From Nitrososphaeria archaeon (GTDB lineage: Archaea; Thermoproteota; Nitrososphaeria; JACIWG01), in the NCBI GenBank assembly GCA_029776125.1, contig JARVJS010000082.1, positions 1-15,486 on the forward strand: 15,486 nucleotides of DNA, written 5' to 3'. The notes under the pieces are model-generated. The model was given only the letters and a program-made list of their open reading frames with translations. It was not told where the DNA came from and did no database searches. Numbering within the stretch: the first letter of the stretch is position 1; each line of letters begins with the position of its first letter. Shown here one piece after another: positions 1 through 6,943 of this stretch. The translations under genes were made by a program, and so were the position numbers.

Positions 1-161
1 AGAAAGCACAGGTAAAGTAAAAGAATGGAGGCTGCAAAATATATTCTGCAAAGACTATCACCTATAAAATTTAATAGAATATTTAAGAAAACCATGACAG
101 TAACGAAAGTTAGAAGTATTATCAAAGAAAACAGGATCATTTTAAAAAATTTTGCTATCAT
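1..161 (-). CDS. Membrane protein, N-terminal fragment (runs off left edge)
   Basis: This is a partial gene with an ATG at 161-159 and 53 codons open to the window edge. The protein is strongly hydrophobic. Residues about 8-34 are rich in Leu, Ile, Val and Phe and form at least one membrane helix. A polar turn (GDS, 34-36) follows, and a second hydrophobic stretch begins at about 41. The gene starts 18 nt after the stop of the RadB-like gene on the same strand, with a GTGGT purine-rich stretch about 6 nt before the ATG, so it looks like the third gene of that operon. The family is not recognisable from this fragment. A 47-codon ORF on the other strand (25-168) is less likely, because the minus-strand product has a coherent membrane profile and fits the operon. 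Confidence that it is a real gene is moderate; no function is assigned. Confidence 0.55.
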   Translation of the reverse strand, partial: MIAKFFKMILFSLIILLTFVTVMVFLNILLNFIGDSLCRIYFAASILLLYLCF

Positions 162-179
162 AAATTAGACCACGCTCAT

Positions 180-1181
180 CTAGCAGAAGAAGCCTTCATC
201 ACACAATTTTAATGCAATAGATAGCGAATATTCTGGAATAGAAGGATGCCTGTGAACCCTAAGAACCCTGTTAGCTTCATTTAAAATTCTGCTATTAACG
301 ATAGTCTTATCATTAACGATACTAGAATAAGCCTTTTCCAGCATAAAACTAAACTTGAAATCGTAGCCAACAATTTGGCCACCATAGGGCTTATTCTGTC
401 CAGTTATAGGGTTAACCGTAACATGGTTCAATGCTATAACAGAAATGTTAAGTTCAGAGCAAAGTTTCTGAGTCTGGCCAAGAATTAATGCAGTAGCGGA
501 GGAACGGCCTGGAAAATCTTGTGTGCCAATAAAAGTCGATTTAAGAGGCATGGAAATACTATCGTAAACAAGAAGCGAAATGTTCGCTTCCTGGACAAAC
601 TTGCCAAGAACACTTTCAGAAACTTTAAAAGTTGTTCCAGGGAGAAGCCTAATTTCAACACGCCCAGACTCGCTTATTAAGATATCGCATCTCACACCGT
701 TTAATGCAAGAATATCTTGTAAAGCTGGAGCCTCGATAACATACAAGGTTGGCTTCTCGTTAACCGTGTAACCTATTTCAATACCTTCAAGAAAAGGCCA
801 ACAGGCCTGCTCCAGCTGAGACCTCGTATAGTTTATCTTCATAGAAGAAAGTGCTGCCTCAAAAAGTGACCTAAGCTCGGATTCGAATACCTTCTTTTCC
901 CTACCTCTTAAAGCAAACCTTCTAATATTAACATACTGTATGTCACAGTCTAGGTTAAACCTTTTTTTAAAACGTTCATGCCAATAGGAGCCTATAGTGT
1001 TTTTGAAACCTTGCTCAGTATCTATTATAAGACTACTTGCACCCTGCTCAAGATTCTTGTATGCTAACTGTGATGAAAAAATGCTTTTTCCAACTGCCTT
1101 TTCACCAAAAACCTGTAAAAGGACACCTTGGGGAACGCTTCCTCCCAAAATTTCGTCAAAAACATCTAGCCCGGTTTTCAT
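180..1181 (-). CDS. RadB/RadA-like RecA-family ATPase with a large internal insertion
   Basis: This 333-residue protein is a RecA-fold ATPase of the archaeal RadB/RadA type. Seen: an N-terminal LGG core entry (12-14), Walker A GEKAVGKS (26-33), DTEQGF (54-59) where RadA/RadB carry the catalytic Glu (DTEG), Walker B LLVYDS (203-208), a polar segment matching the DNA-binding L2 region (about 210-240), VIALNHV (248-254, like the RadA INQV strand) and a C-terminal strand with RHPSIPE (311-317) as in RadB. The RadA N-terminal helix-hairpin-helix domain is absent, as in RadB. Walker A and Walker B lie about 175 residues apart, against roughly 80-90 in RadB/RadA. This implies an insertion of about 90 residues (roughly 90-190) that I do not recognise. 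The ATG overlaps the stop of the upstream HerA-like gene (ATGA), so the two are probably translationally coupled. It is likely a DNA-associated ATPase. True RadB orthology is uncertain given the insertion and context. Confidence 0.75.
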   Translation of the reverse strand: MKTGLDVFDEILGGSVPQGVLLQVFGEKAVGKSIFSSQLAYKNLEQGASSLIIDTEQGFKNTIGSYWHERFKKRFNLDCDIQYVNIRRFALRGREKKVFESELRSLFEAALSSMKINYTRSQLEQACWPFLEGIEIGYTVNEKPTLYVIEAPALQDILALNGVRCDILISESGRVEIRLLPGTTFKVSESVLGKFVQEANISLLVYDSISMPLKSTFIGTQDFPGRSSATALILGQTQKLCSELNISVIALNHVTVNPITGQNKPYGGQIVGYDFKFSFMLEKAYSSIVNDKTIVNSRILNEANRVLRVHRHPSIPEYSLSIALKLCDEGFFC

Positions 1182-2407
1182 GAGCCTTGAACACCACCCT
1201 TCTTTTTAGATAATAGAGCACGACCATCCATCGAAATTGAAAGTTTTGTGAATGAACCAGTTTTATTCTTCTCAAACTCAATAATAACGTAGCCTTTTTC
1301 AATTAACTCGTCCAAAACATATTCTATAATCTCAGTCGGATAATCTATGGACAAAGATTGTACAAGACCCTGCCTAGTCACATTAGGATATTTAGCAATG
1401 ACTTCAAGAATTCTTTGTACAAGAGCATGGTCTTCAATAAAATTCTGTTGGATACACTGGATCTTCTCCTCAAAAGTTTGTAGACTGGGTTCCTCATAAA
1501 AGAATGGGACAATGTTACTATCCTTTATGTAGAAAAGTTCACCCTCACAACCACTTTTACGATAAAAAGTTTTTAGACTAGTTTCACAAGCTTCTAAAAA
1601 GGGTTTATCAAAAATTAGTGTTTCAAAAAAATCAAGGTATTTTAATGGGAAGCTATGTTTGCAAGATAATATGATTGGAATTGGTTCAACAAGATTTTGA
1701 AGAAAATGGATAAATTTTACAACACAGGCTTTAGCGTAGTCAGGAAGATTACCTAATAAGATTACTGGAAATCTTTTTCTATCATATAGAAAATTTTTTG
1801 ATAGCAGAAGTAAGAGGATTAAAAGTTTTCCTTCAAGAGAGTTTATGGAAGACAGGTTATAGTATAAACTTCCTTCACAAGCAACACGATCCTCTTCTCT
1901 TATAATGTATGGAAAGAGTTCTTCAATCAAGTGAAGGCGCCATTCTAGCTTTAAAGCAGCATTTTTCTCTAGAATACTTGAATCATTACCAGAAAAAGAT
2001 TTCAAACCACTAACAATATGCAGTAGATTAAGCTTACTACTTTGTTTTAAAAGAGATAATAGTAGAGTGTGAAGTAGAAGAAATTCTTCTTCAGAAAGCT
2101 TGAAAGAGTGCTTGAAAGCTTCCGAAACTATTCTTGAGGAAAGGTTATGGCCTAAACCATCAAATACAAGGATATTTGGCAGCAGACGCTCTAAATTCAA
2201 CACATTAAAATTGTTTAGACCATTTGAGTAAACATTTTTGAAGCTATAGAAAGCCAATGGAAACTTACAAAATAATCTTTCGATAAGATAGAATGTGTAA
2301 GATTCAGAGCGGCTGCAAACTATAAGCATGCGTCCAAAATCTTCAGCATCTAACTCTAACATCTGACCATCTGTAAAACCTAACACTATACCATTTTGGC
2401 CACACAT
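1178..2407 (-). CDS. Probable HerA/FtsK-like pseudo-ATPase with C-terminal winged helix
   Basis: This 409-residue protein has no obvious close family. Its layout follows HerA/VirB4-type ATPases with the catalytic motifs worn away. GIVLG (6-10) and LELDAEDFGRMLIV (17-30) match the strand leading into a P-loop, but the loop reads CSRSESYTFY (31-40), with no GKT/GKS. RKRFPVILLGNLPD (210-223) sits where Walker B (hhhhDEA) is expected, without Asp-Glu. IPIILSCKHSFPLKYLDFFETLIF (split over 243-266) resembles the HerA sensor strand that normally carries ATQ. A helical region fills about 95-200. Residues about 328-377 form a winged helix-turn-helix (VTRQGLVQSL, then IEYVLDELIEKGYV). The ATG at 2407 lies about 35 nt downstream of a TATA-like element, and the gene overlaps the RadB-like gene by 4 nt. 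Inferred role: a non-catalytic DNA-binding partner of that ATPase. The family call is by eye; a divergent novel protein is the alternative. Confidence 0.45.
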   Translation of the reverse strand: MCGQNGIVLGFTDGQMLELDAEDFGRMLIVCSRSESYTFYLIERLFCKFPLAFYSFKNVYSNGLNNFNVLNLERLLPNILVFDGLGHNLSSRIVSEAFKHSFKLSEEEFLLLHTLLLSLLKQSSKLNLLHIVSGLKSFSGNDSSILEKNAALKLEWRLHLIEELFPYIIREEDRVACEGSLYYNLSSINSLEGKLLILLLLLSKNFLYDRKRFPVILLGNLPDYAKACVVKFIHFLQNLVEPIPIILSCKHSFPLKYLDFFETLIFDKPFLEACETSLKTFYRKSGCEGELFYIKDSNIVPFFYEEPSLQTFEEKIQCIQQNFIEDHALVQRILEVIAKYPNVTRQGLVQSLSIDYPTEIIEYVLDELIEKGYVIIEFEKNKTGSFTKLSISMDGRALLSKKKGGVQGS

Positions 2408-2436
2408 ACACCATTCAAAAAAATATGCACTTAAAC

Positions 2437-2447
2437 AAAATATAATA
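2437..2447 (-). promoter_or_regulatory. TATA box for the HerA-like/RadB-like operon
   Basis: On the minus strand this reads TATTATATTTT. It is centred about 35 nt upstream of the ATG at 2407, which would place transcription start roughly 9 nt before the codon. It lies in the 118-nt divergent gap shared with the creatininase gene. Confidence 0.4.
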
Positions 2448-2493
2448 TCATACGTTATCGAACATTGTATACCATATTCTATAATTTTAGAAA

Positions 2494-2505
2494 AATTTTA
2501 TAAAA
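2494..2505 (+). promoter_or_regulatory. TATA box for the creatininase-family gene
   Basis: AATTTTATAAAA is centred about 26 nt before the ATG at 2526. This spacing predicts a leaderless transcript, which is common in archaea, and no Shine-Dalgarno motif is visible between it and the start. Confidence 0.55.
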
Positions 2506-2525
2506 CAAGATACCTTACCACATTC

Positions 2526-3260
2526 ATGGTTGAAGAATATTATCTAAAAAGTTGGGTGGAGGTAGCAGAAAAAATTTGTATGGGATATGATACCGTAATA
2601 TTACCTGTAGGAACAACTGAAGCACATGGGCCACATTTACCACTCTCAACGGACACCCTATTACCTTTAGAGATTGCAAAAAGATTGGGTGATAAAGTTA
2701 GAGCACTTGTAGCACCACCAATCCACTATGGTGTCACACAAACTTTAAGCTGCTATCCAGGCTCCATACCCGTAACAAAAAGTTCTTTCATAAACTATTT
2801 ATACGATATTTTTGTAGGATTTGCTAAATCAGGATTTTTGAATATTATTGTAATAAATGGCCATGGTGGAAATATAGATTCTATAAAAGAGGCTGCCGAA
2901 AGAGCGTACGCTAGTAGTAGGATACGGGTACTATGTATTGACTGGTGGATAGCATGTGATGAAATTGTTAAAAAATATTATGGTGTAAGCTCTGGACACG
3001 GTGCTGCTGAGGAGACAGCGGCGGTCTTAGCTGTAGATGAGAGGCTTGTTAATAAAAAGCTCTATGATAGTAAGCAAGAGGTTTTGAAAAGGAATGGTGT
3101 ATGGATGTATCCTTCAGTAGGGTCTGTGATAAAGCGTGAGGAAGGAGATGTACCTGATTTTGACATTCAAAAGGCTAAAGAGTTCTTTAATGAAGTATGC
3201 ACCTACATTGAAAAGATTGTCTGCGAGTATTTGGAGAAAGCTGGAATTAACCCACTATAA
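2526..3260 (+). CDS. Creatininase-family amidohydrolase, ArfB-like
   Basis: This 244-residue protein is a metal-dependent hydrolase of the creatininase superfamily. The metal-binding signature is intact: GTTEAHGPHLPLSTDT (29-44) supplies Glu32, His34 and Asp43; NGHGGN (111-116) supplies His113; SGHGAAEE (156-163) supplies the late acidic ligand. The length is typical of the family. In archaea, members of this family include ArfB, which deformylates the ribosylaminopyrimidine intermediate in riboflavin and F420 synthesis. That is the most likely role here, but other members act on creatinine or on mycofactocin precursor peptide, and no riboflavin gene is adjacent. It stands alone on the plus strand behind its own TATA box and converges with elp3, overlapping it by 6 nt at the stop codons. 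Family call is certain; substrate is inferred. Confidence 0.85.
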   Translation: MVEEYYLKSWVEVAEKICMGYDTVILPVGTTEAHGPHLPLSTDTLLPLEIAKRLGDKVRALVAPPIHYGVTQTLSCYPGSIPVTKSSFINYLYDIFVGFAKSGFLNIIVINGHGGNIDSIKEAAERAYASSRIRVLCIDWWIACDEIVKKYYGVSSGHGAAEETAAVLAVDERLVNKKLYDSKQEVLKRNGVWMYPSVGSVIKREEGDVPDFDIQKAKEFFNEVCTYIEKIVCEYLEKAGINPL

Positions 3261-4859
3261 AATTTTTAACACTTTACCCATGTATGGGCCCATGAGTGAG
3301 TAACCGAATTTTTCATAATATTTTCTTACACCTACAGCACTTGTTACAAGTATTTTGTCTAAGCCGAATTCTTCTCTAGTGATTCTTTCGGCTTCTTCAA
3401 GAAGTCTTCTACCATAACCTCTGTGCTGCCAGCTTTCGTCAGTCTTTTCACCAACTGGAACAGCTTGGCCGTAAACATGCAATTCTCTAACTATAGCAGA
3501 GTTTTTAACTTCACTTCTATGAGCTTTTTCAGAGGGCTTCCTAAGCCTAATAAAGCCCACGAGCGCCCTCCTATCAGCTGTTTCAAAAGATAGGAAGACT
3601 TCTGTTCCCTCAGAAGCCTTATATTCTGTCCTATGCAAAACGATATCCTCTTCTATCTTTTTCTCCCCCTTTAACTCAAGTAAACCAATTTCCCTACACC
3701 TTATACACTTACATGATAAGCCAAGCTCTTTAAGGCGAGCATGAGCCAACTCCCTCAAGTTCCCCTTCTTAACACCTGCAACGATCAGATTTGCCGGAAT
3801 ATCTCTTTGCACTCTCATTATTCTAAGCCAAGGTGGAGCTAGAGCCATTGCCTTTGCAACAATATCTATAAAGACTTCTTCCGGATATGGAACATATTTT
3901 CCTTCAATATAAAGTTCGTAGAGTCTTGAGTTTCTAACTACAAGAGTAGGATAAATTTTTAGCATGTCTGGCTTAAACCTTTCATCTTCAAAAAGAGTTC
4001 TAAAAGATTCGATATCCTCTTCAGGTGAGGACCCAGGTAGTCCTGGCATCATATGCGCTACAATCTTTAAACCAGAATCCTTTGCAATCCTAAATGCATC
4101 AACCACATCTTGAACTGTATGGCCGCGTTCCACAATCTTGTATATTCTGTCAGAAAGAGTTTGAACCCCGATCTCAACCCTTGTCACACCATATTTTAGC
4201 ATCAGGTCCACGTGGGGCTCCTTACAGAAGTCAGGCCTAGTTTCAATAGTTAAACCAACATTTCTCACTTCAGCAACTTCATTTAATTTTATGGCCTCAT
4301 CAAGTGATTGTGAAATTTTACCATTAAGTCCATCAAAGCAGCCTTTAACAAAATATTCCTGATACTCTATAGGCTGATTTAAGAAGGTTCCACCCATTAT
4401 TATAATCTCAGCCTTCTGAACATTATGTCCTATAGATTTAAGTTGATCAAGCCTACTTCTAACTTGCAAATAAGGATCATAATTGTGTTCTTTACCCCTT
4501 AAAGCTGCAGGCTCTAATCCAGTATAACTTTGAGGAGAATCATATGCAACACCGCCTGGACAATAGAGACACGGCACCTTTTGGGGACAGGGATACGGCC
4601 TACTCATTACGGCAATAACTACAATACCCGAGGCTGAACGGACTGGCTTAATTTTGAGCAGCGACTGTAAAAACTTTCTAGATTCGCCTGATGCTAGAGA
4701 AAGTATGTCAGAGTTTTTAGGAACCTTGGATAAACCAAATTCTTTAGCATATTTTGACTTTAGAATATAAAGTTCCCTTTTACTCTTCACCGGCTTTTTT
4801 ATAATGGCCTCTAATATCTTTTCACATGCTTTTCTGTAGTGTGTGTCAATTGAGTTCAT
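3255..4859 (-). CDS. elp3: Elp3: radical SAM / acetyltransferase for tRNA wobble uridine modification
   Basis: Elp3 makes the carboxymethyl group at C5 of uridine-34 in tRNA anticodons, using S-adenosylmethionine and acetyl-CoA. At 534 residues it has the normal two-domain length. The radical SAM domain carries Cys91, Cys97 and Cys100 for the 4Fe-4S cluster (CPQKVPCLYC), followed by GGTFLN (156-161) and the IETRPDFC strand (205-212). CKCIRC (383-388) fits the Elp3 zinc site. The C-terminal GNAT domain (about 405-534) has QHRGYGRRLL (478-487) for acetyl-CoA binding and KYYEKFGY (513-520). Archaeal Elp3 works without the other Elongator subunits, and none are seen here. The ATG lies 14 nt after the S30e stop, so both genes are probably transcribed together. 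Recognition is very secure. Confidence 0.97.
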   Translation of the reverse strand: MNSIDTHYRKACEKILEAIIKKPVKSKRELYILKSKYAKEFGLSKVPKNSDILSLASGESRKFLQSLLKIKPVRSASGIVVIAVMSRPYPCPQKVPCLYCPGGVAYDSPQSYTGLEPAALRGKEHNYDPYLQVRSRLDQLKSIGHNVQKAEIIIMGGTFLNQPIEYQEYFVKGCFDGLNGKISQSLDEAIKLNEVAEVRNVGLTIETRPDFCKEPHVDLMLKYGVTRVEIGVQTLSDRIYKIVERGHTVQDVVDAFRIAKDSGLKIVAHMMPGLPGSSPEEDIESFRTLFEDERFKPDMLKIYPTLVVRNSRLYELYIEGKYVPYPEEVFIDIVAKAMALAPPWLRIMRVQRDIPANLIVAGVKKGNLRELAHARLKELGLSCKCIRCREIGLLELKGEKKIEEDIVLHRTEYKASEGTEVFLSFETADRRALVGFIRLRKPSEKAHRSEVKNSAIVRELHVYGQAVPVGEKTDESWQHRGYGRRLLEEAERITREEFGLDKILVTSAVGVRKYYEKFGYSLMGPYMGKVLKIL

Positions 4860-4873
4860 TAGATCATACTATG

Positions 4874-5041
4874 TTATGGTAGAATCCAATTTTGGCCGCT
4901 TTTCCTCTTCAAAATAAACCTTTTAACATAATTGCCTCTATTTCTTTCCCTTGGAATAGGCGCTGGCTTACGCTCCTTCTTTTGAGGGGGAGTCTTAGAC
5001 CTTACTTTCCCAGCCTTCGTTAAGCTTCCATGTGTTGGCAT
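4874..5041 (-). CDS. rps30e: Small ribosomal subunit protein S30e (eS30)
   Basis: This is a short gene of 55 codons plus stop. The product begins MPTHGSLTKAGKVRSKTP and ends KRFILKRKSGQNWILP, which is the S30e signature (HGSLxxAGKVRxxTP near the start, RKxGQN near the end). It is very rich in Lys and Arg, as expected for an rRNA-binding protein of the small subunit. In eukaryotes S30e is made as a ubiquitin-like fusion (FAU); here, as in other archaea, it stands free. A strong ribosome binding site (GGTGGTGA, minus strand 5055-5048) precedes the ATG by 6 nt, and a TATA-like element lies at 5072-5082. The gene is first in a two-gene unit with elp3, 14 nt apart. Its size makes it easy to miss in automatic annotation. 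Confidence 0.93.
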   Translation of the reverse strand: MPTHGSLTKAGKVRSKTPPQKKERKPAPIPRERNRGNYVKRFILKRKSGQNWILP

Positions 5042-5047
5042 AGCTTT

Positions 5048-5055
5048 TCACCACC
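5048..5055 (-). promoter_or_regulatory. Strong Shine-Dalgarno site of S30e
   Basis: On the minus strand this is GGTGGTGA, six nucleotides before the ATG at 5041. It is the clearest Shine-Dalgarno site in the window and fixes the S30e start. Confidence 0.75.
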
Positions 5056-5071
5056 AACTTTTAAGCAATTG

Positions 5072-5082
5072 TATAAATAAAT
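5072..5082 (-). promoter_or_regulatory. TATA box for S30e-elp3
   Basis: ATTTATTTATA on the minus strand lies about 36 nt upstream of the S30e ATG, in the 64-nt gap after pyrK. It suggests that S30e-elp3 is transcribed separately from pyrD-pyrK, with a leader of about 10-14 nt. Confidence 0.45.
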
Positions 5083-5105
5083 CTTTTTCCATAGAAAAAT
5101 TAAGC

Positions 5106-5939
5106 CTATAACGGAAATTTTTTACCACAAGCATTCCTTGAAAAGTGACCAAAATCTTTTATCCGTTTAAGAACATTTTTTGTAAAAACAGGCCCATCCT
5201 TACATACAAGAAGACCTTCATCGTCGAGAACACATTGTCCGCATATTCCGACTGCACACTTTATATAACGTTCAAGCAAAAACTGTGAACCAATTTTTTT
5301 ATCCAAAACAATATTAAACATATTATACAACATTTTTTCAGGACCACAACAGTAAACTTGATCAAATTCATTTGACAAAATAAGTTTTTCAGCAACCTCG
5401 CTCGCCAAGCCCTTTTCACCTAAAGACCCATCCTCCGTTACAGGATGATAGATTAGTAGCCTATTTTCTGAAAGCTTCAAAAATTCTTCATGAAATATAT
5501 TTTCTTCAAATGTTTTTGTGCCAACAATCAGTGTTGGTAAAACTGACTTTCTAACAAATTTATAGAGCAGTAAACGTAATCCAGCAATACCAACACCACC
5601 TGCAACAATTAAAGGCTTTGCACCCATGCACTTAAAGCCATGACCAAATGGCCCCCTTACACCAAGCTCTTCTCCGATACTGACATTACATAGTCTTGAT
5701 GTAGCTTCACCAACATTTTTTACTGTAACAGCACAGACACCATCTTCAGAGTGGGAAACTGAAAGAGGGATCTCATCACATCCTGGAATCCATACCATAA
5801 TATATTGGCCTGGAACAGATCTAGAAACATATTTATCTTCAAAGTATATTATTGCGAAACGTTCATTATATTTTCTAACATTTAGAACAGATATTCTACG
5901 CATTGTAGCATATTCTAATTTTTGTCCTTCAAAATTCAT
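5106..5939 (-). CDS. pyrK: Dihydroorotate dehydrogenase electron-transfer subunit PyrK
   Basis: PyrK passes electrons from the PyrD catalytic subunit to NAD+ through FAD and a 2Fe-2S cluster, in the fourth step of pyrimidine synthesis. The 277-residue protein has an N-terminal flavin-binding barrel (GQYIMVWIPG at 44-53, DEIPLSVS at 55-62), a GPFGHGF loop (96-102), a nucleotide-binding segment IVAGGVGIAG (111-120) and YCCGPEKML (196-204). The C-terminal cluster ligands are Cys228, Cys233, Cys236 and Cys246 in CAVGICGQC and after. The length is normal. The ATG overlaps the pyrD stop (ATGA), the usual arrangement for the two subunits of one enzyme and a sign of coupled translation. This pairing indicates the NAD-dependent class 1B enzyme. 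Confidence 0.95.
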   Translation of the reverse strand: MNFEGQKLEYATMRRISVLNVRKYNERFAIIYFEDKYVSRSVPGQYIMVWIPGCDEIPLSVSHSEDGVCAVTVKNVGEATSRLCNVSIGEELGVRGPFGHGFKCMGAKPLIVAGGVGIAGLRLLLYKFVRKSVLPTLIVGTKTFEENIFHEEFLKLSENRLLIYHPVTEDGSLGEKGLASEVAEKLILSNEFDQVYCCGPEKMLYNMFNIVLDKKIGSQFLLERYIKCAVGICGQCVLDDEGLLVCKDGPVFTKNVLKRIKDFGHFSRNACGKKFPL

Positions 5940-6856
5940 TTATGACCTGCACCCACTATTTCCTCAACACGTTTAAATCCATGACCTTGCATATACTTTC
6001 TTAAACCACTTAAGATTTCTCCAAAGATATTTAGTCCTTTCCAAAGTACACCAGAACCTATTTGTACAGCCCGTGCGCCTGCAAGAAAATATTCTATCGC
6101 ATCCTTCCAGTTAGATACGCCTCCAACACCTACAATTGGAACCTTAAAGTTTTCAAAAAGGTCGTAGACGATCTTTATGGCAATAGGTTTTATAGAGGGC
6201 CCAGAAAGGCCGCCGTAAACATTGCCTAGAACAGGTTTTCTTAAGTCAATATCAATAGCCATGGCTTTAACAGTATTTATTGCAACAATACCGTCAACAC
6301 CAGCCTTCACAGCAGAACAGGCAATCTCTAGGATGTCTGTAACGTTAGGAGACAATTTTGCAAATACTGGAACGTTTACAGAAGATTTAACCAAGTTTAC
6401 AACCTTGTAAACCATTTCAGGATCTTGGCCTACCATCTGGCCGACTTCCCTAACATGAGGACAGGAGAGATTTAACTCGAAAGCTACTGGATTAAGCTTC
6501 AAAAGCTTCTTAGCAACATTAGAATATTCTTCAGGCGAAGAGCCATAGATACTATATATTACTGGAACACTAAACTTTTGGTCCTTAAACTCTTCCAAAA
6601 CTTCGTCTACACCGGGATTTGGGAGGCCCATAGCATTAATGAGGCCATAATCTTTTATAATATGGACAGTAGGATTTGGAAACCCTTCTCTAGCCTTTAA
6701 GCCGATAGACTTTGTGACAATGGCACCAGCTCCGGCTGCCGCAACCCTTCTAATCAATGAAGGACAAATCCCCAGAATGCCTGAAGCAAGCATGAGAGGG
6801 TTATCCATTCTAATACTAGCCAACTCTATCTCCAAATTTAAGTTCATTCCCAACAA
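5936..6856 (-). CDS. pyrD: Dihydroorotate dehydrogenase catalytic subunit PyrD (class 1B)
   Basis: PyrD oxidises dihydroorotate to orotate on an FMN cofactor. The 306-residue TIM barrel shows TKSIG (48-52) with the FMN-contacting Lys49, NAMGLPNPG (74-82), the catalytic-loop motif NLSCPHV (129-135) with Cys132 as active-site base, Lys167 (FAKLSPNV) and the phosphate-binding GVGGVSNW (243-250) and QIGSG (265-269). A Cys rather than Ser base and the adjoining pyrK both mark class 1B. The start is ambiguous: the frame opens with TTG at 6856 and 6853, while an ATG at 6847 gives the more usual N-terminus (MNLNLEIE) and is preferred. Transcription probably comes from the palindromic TATA element at 6897-6904, shared with the divergent nop5 gene. 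Confidence 0.95.
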   Translation of the reverse strand: MLGMNLNLEIELASIRMDNPLMLASGILGICPSLIRRVAAAGAGAIVTKSIGLKAREGFPNPTVHIIKDYGLINAMGLPNPGVDEVLEEFKDQKFSVPVIYSIYGSSPEEYSNVAKKLLKLNPVAFELNLSCPHVREVGQMVGQDPEMVYKVVNLVKSSVNVPVFAKLSPNVTDILEIACSAVKAGVDGIVAINTVKAMAIDIDLRKPVLGNVYGGLSGPSIKPIAIKIVYDLFENFKVPIVGVGGVSNWKDAIEYFLAGARAVQIGSGVLWKGLNIFGEILSGLRKYMQGHGFKRVEEIVGAGHK

Positions 6857-6896
6857 TTCAAGGTATACAATGTTTTGGGAAAAGCTTTTCGCTTAA

Positions 6897-6904
6897 TTTA
6901 TAAA
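6897..6904. promoter_or_regulatory. Palindromic TATA element between pyrD and nop5
   Basis: TTTATAAA is a perfect 8-bp palindrome in the 87-nt divergent gap. It lies about 43 nt before the nop5 start and about 50 nt before the pyrD ATG, so it could serve transcription in either direction with leaders of about 15-30 nt. Flanking BRE-like purines are not decisive for direction. Confidence 0.45.
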
Positions 6905-6943
6905 CAAGCATGTTAAAATGTATGTGTTAAAGAGTGGGAACTT

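Noticed and set aside
25..168. 47-codon plus-strand ORF at the left edge, rich in Lys and Ile
   Set aside because: It is fully antisense to a coherent membrane-protein frame that fits the minus-strand operon, and its product resembles no known family.
2408..2525. Possible small RNA or tRNA in the 118-nt divergent gap
   Set aside because: No cloverleaf or stable hairpin is visible; the AT-rich content is explained by two opposing TATA boxes.
5106..5939. PyrK lacking the bacterial R-P-x-S-type flavin motif
   Set aside because: The DEIPLSVS form seen here is, from memory, the usual archaeal variant, and all cluster cysteines are present, so this is not a defect.
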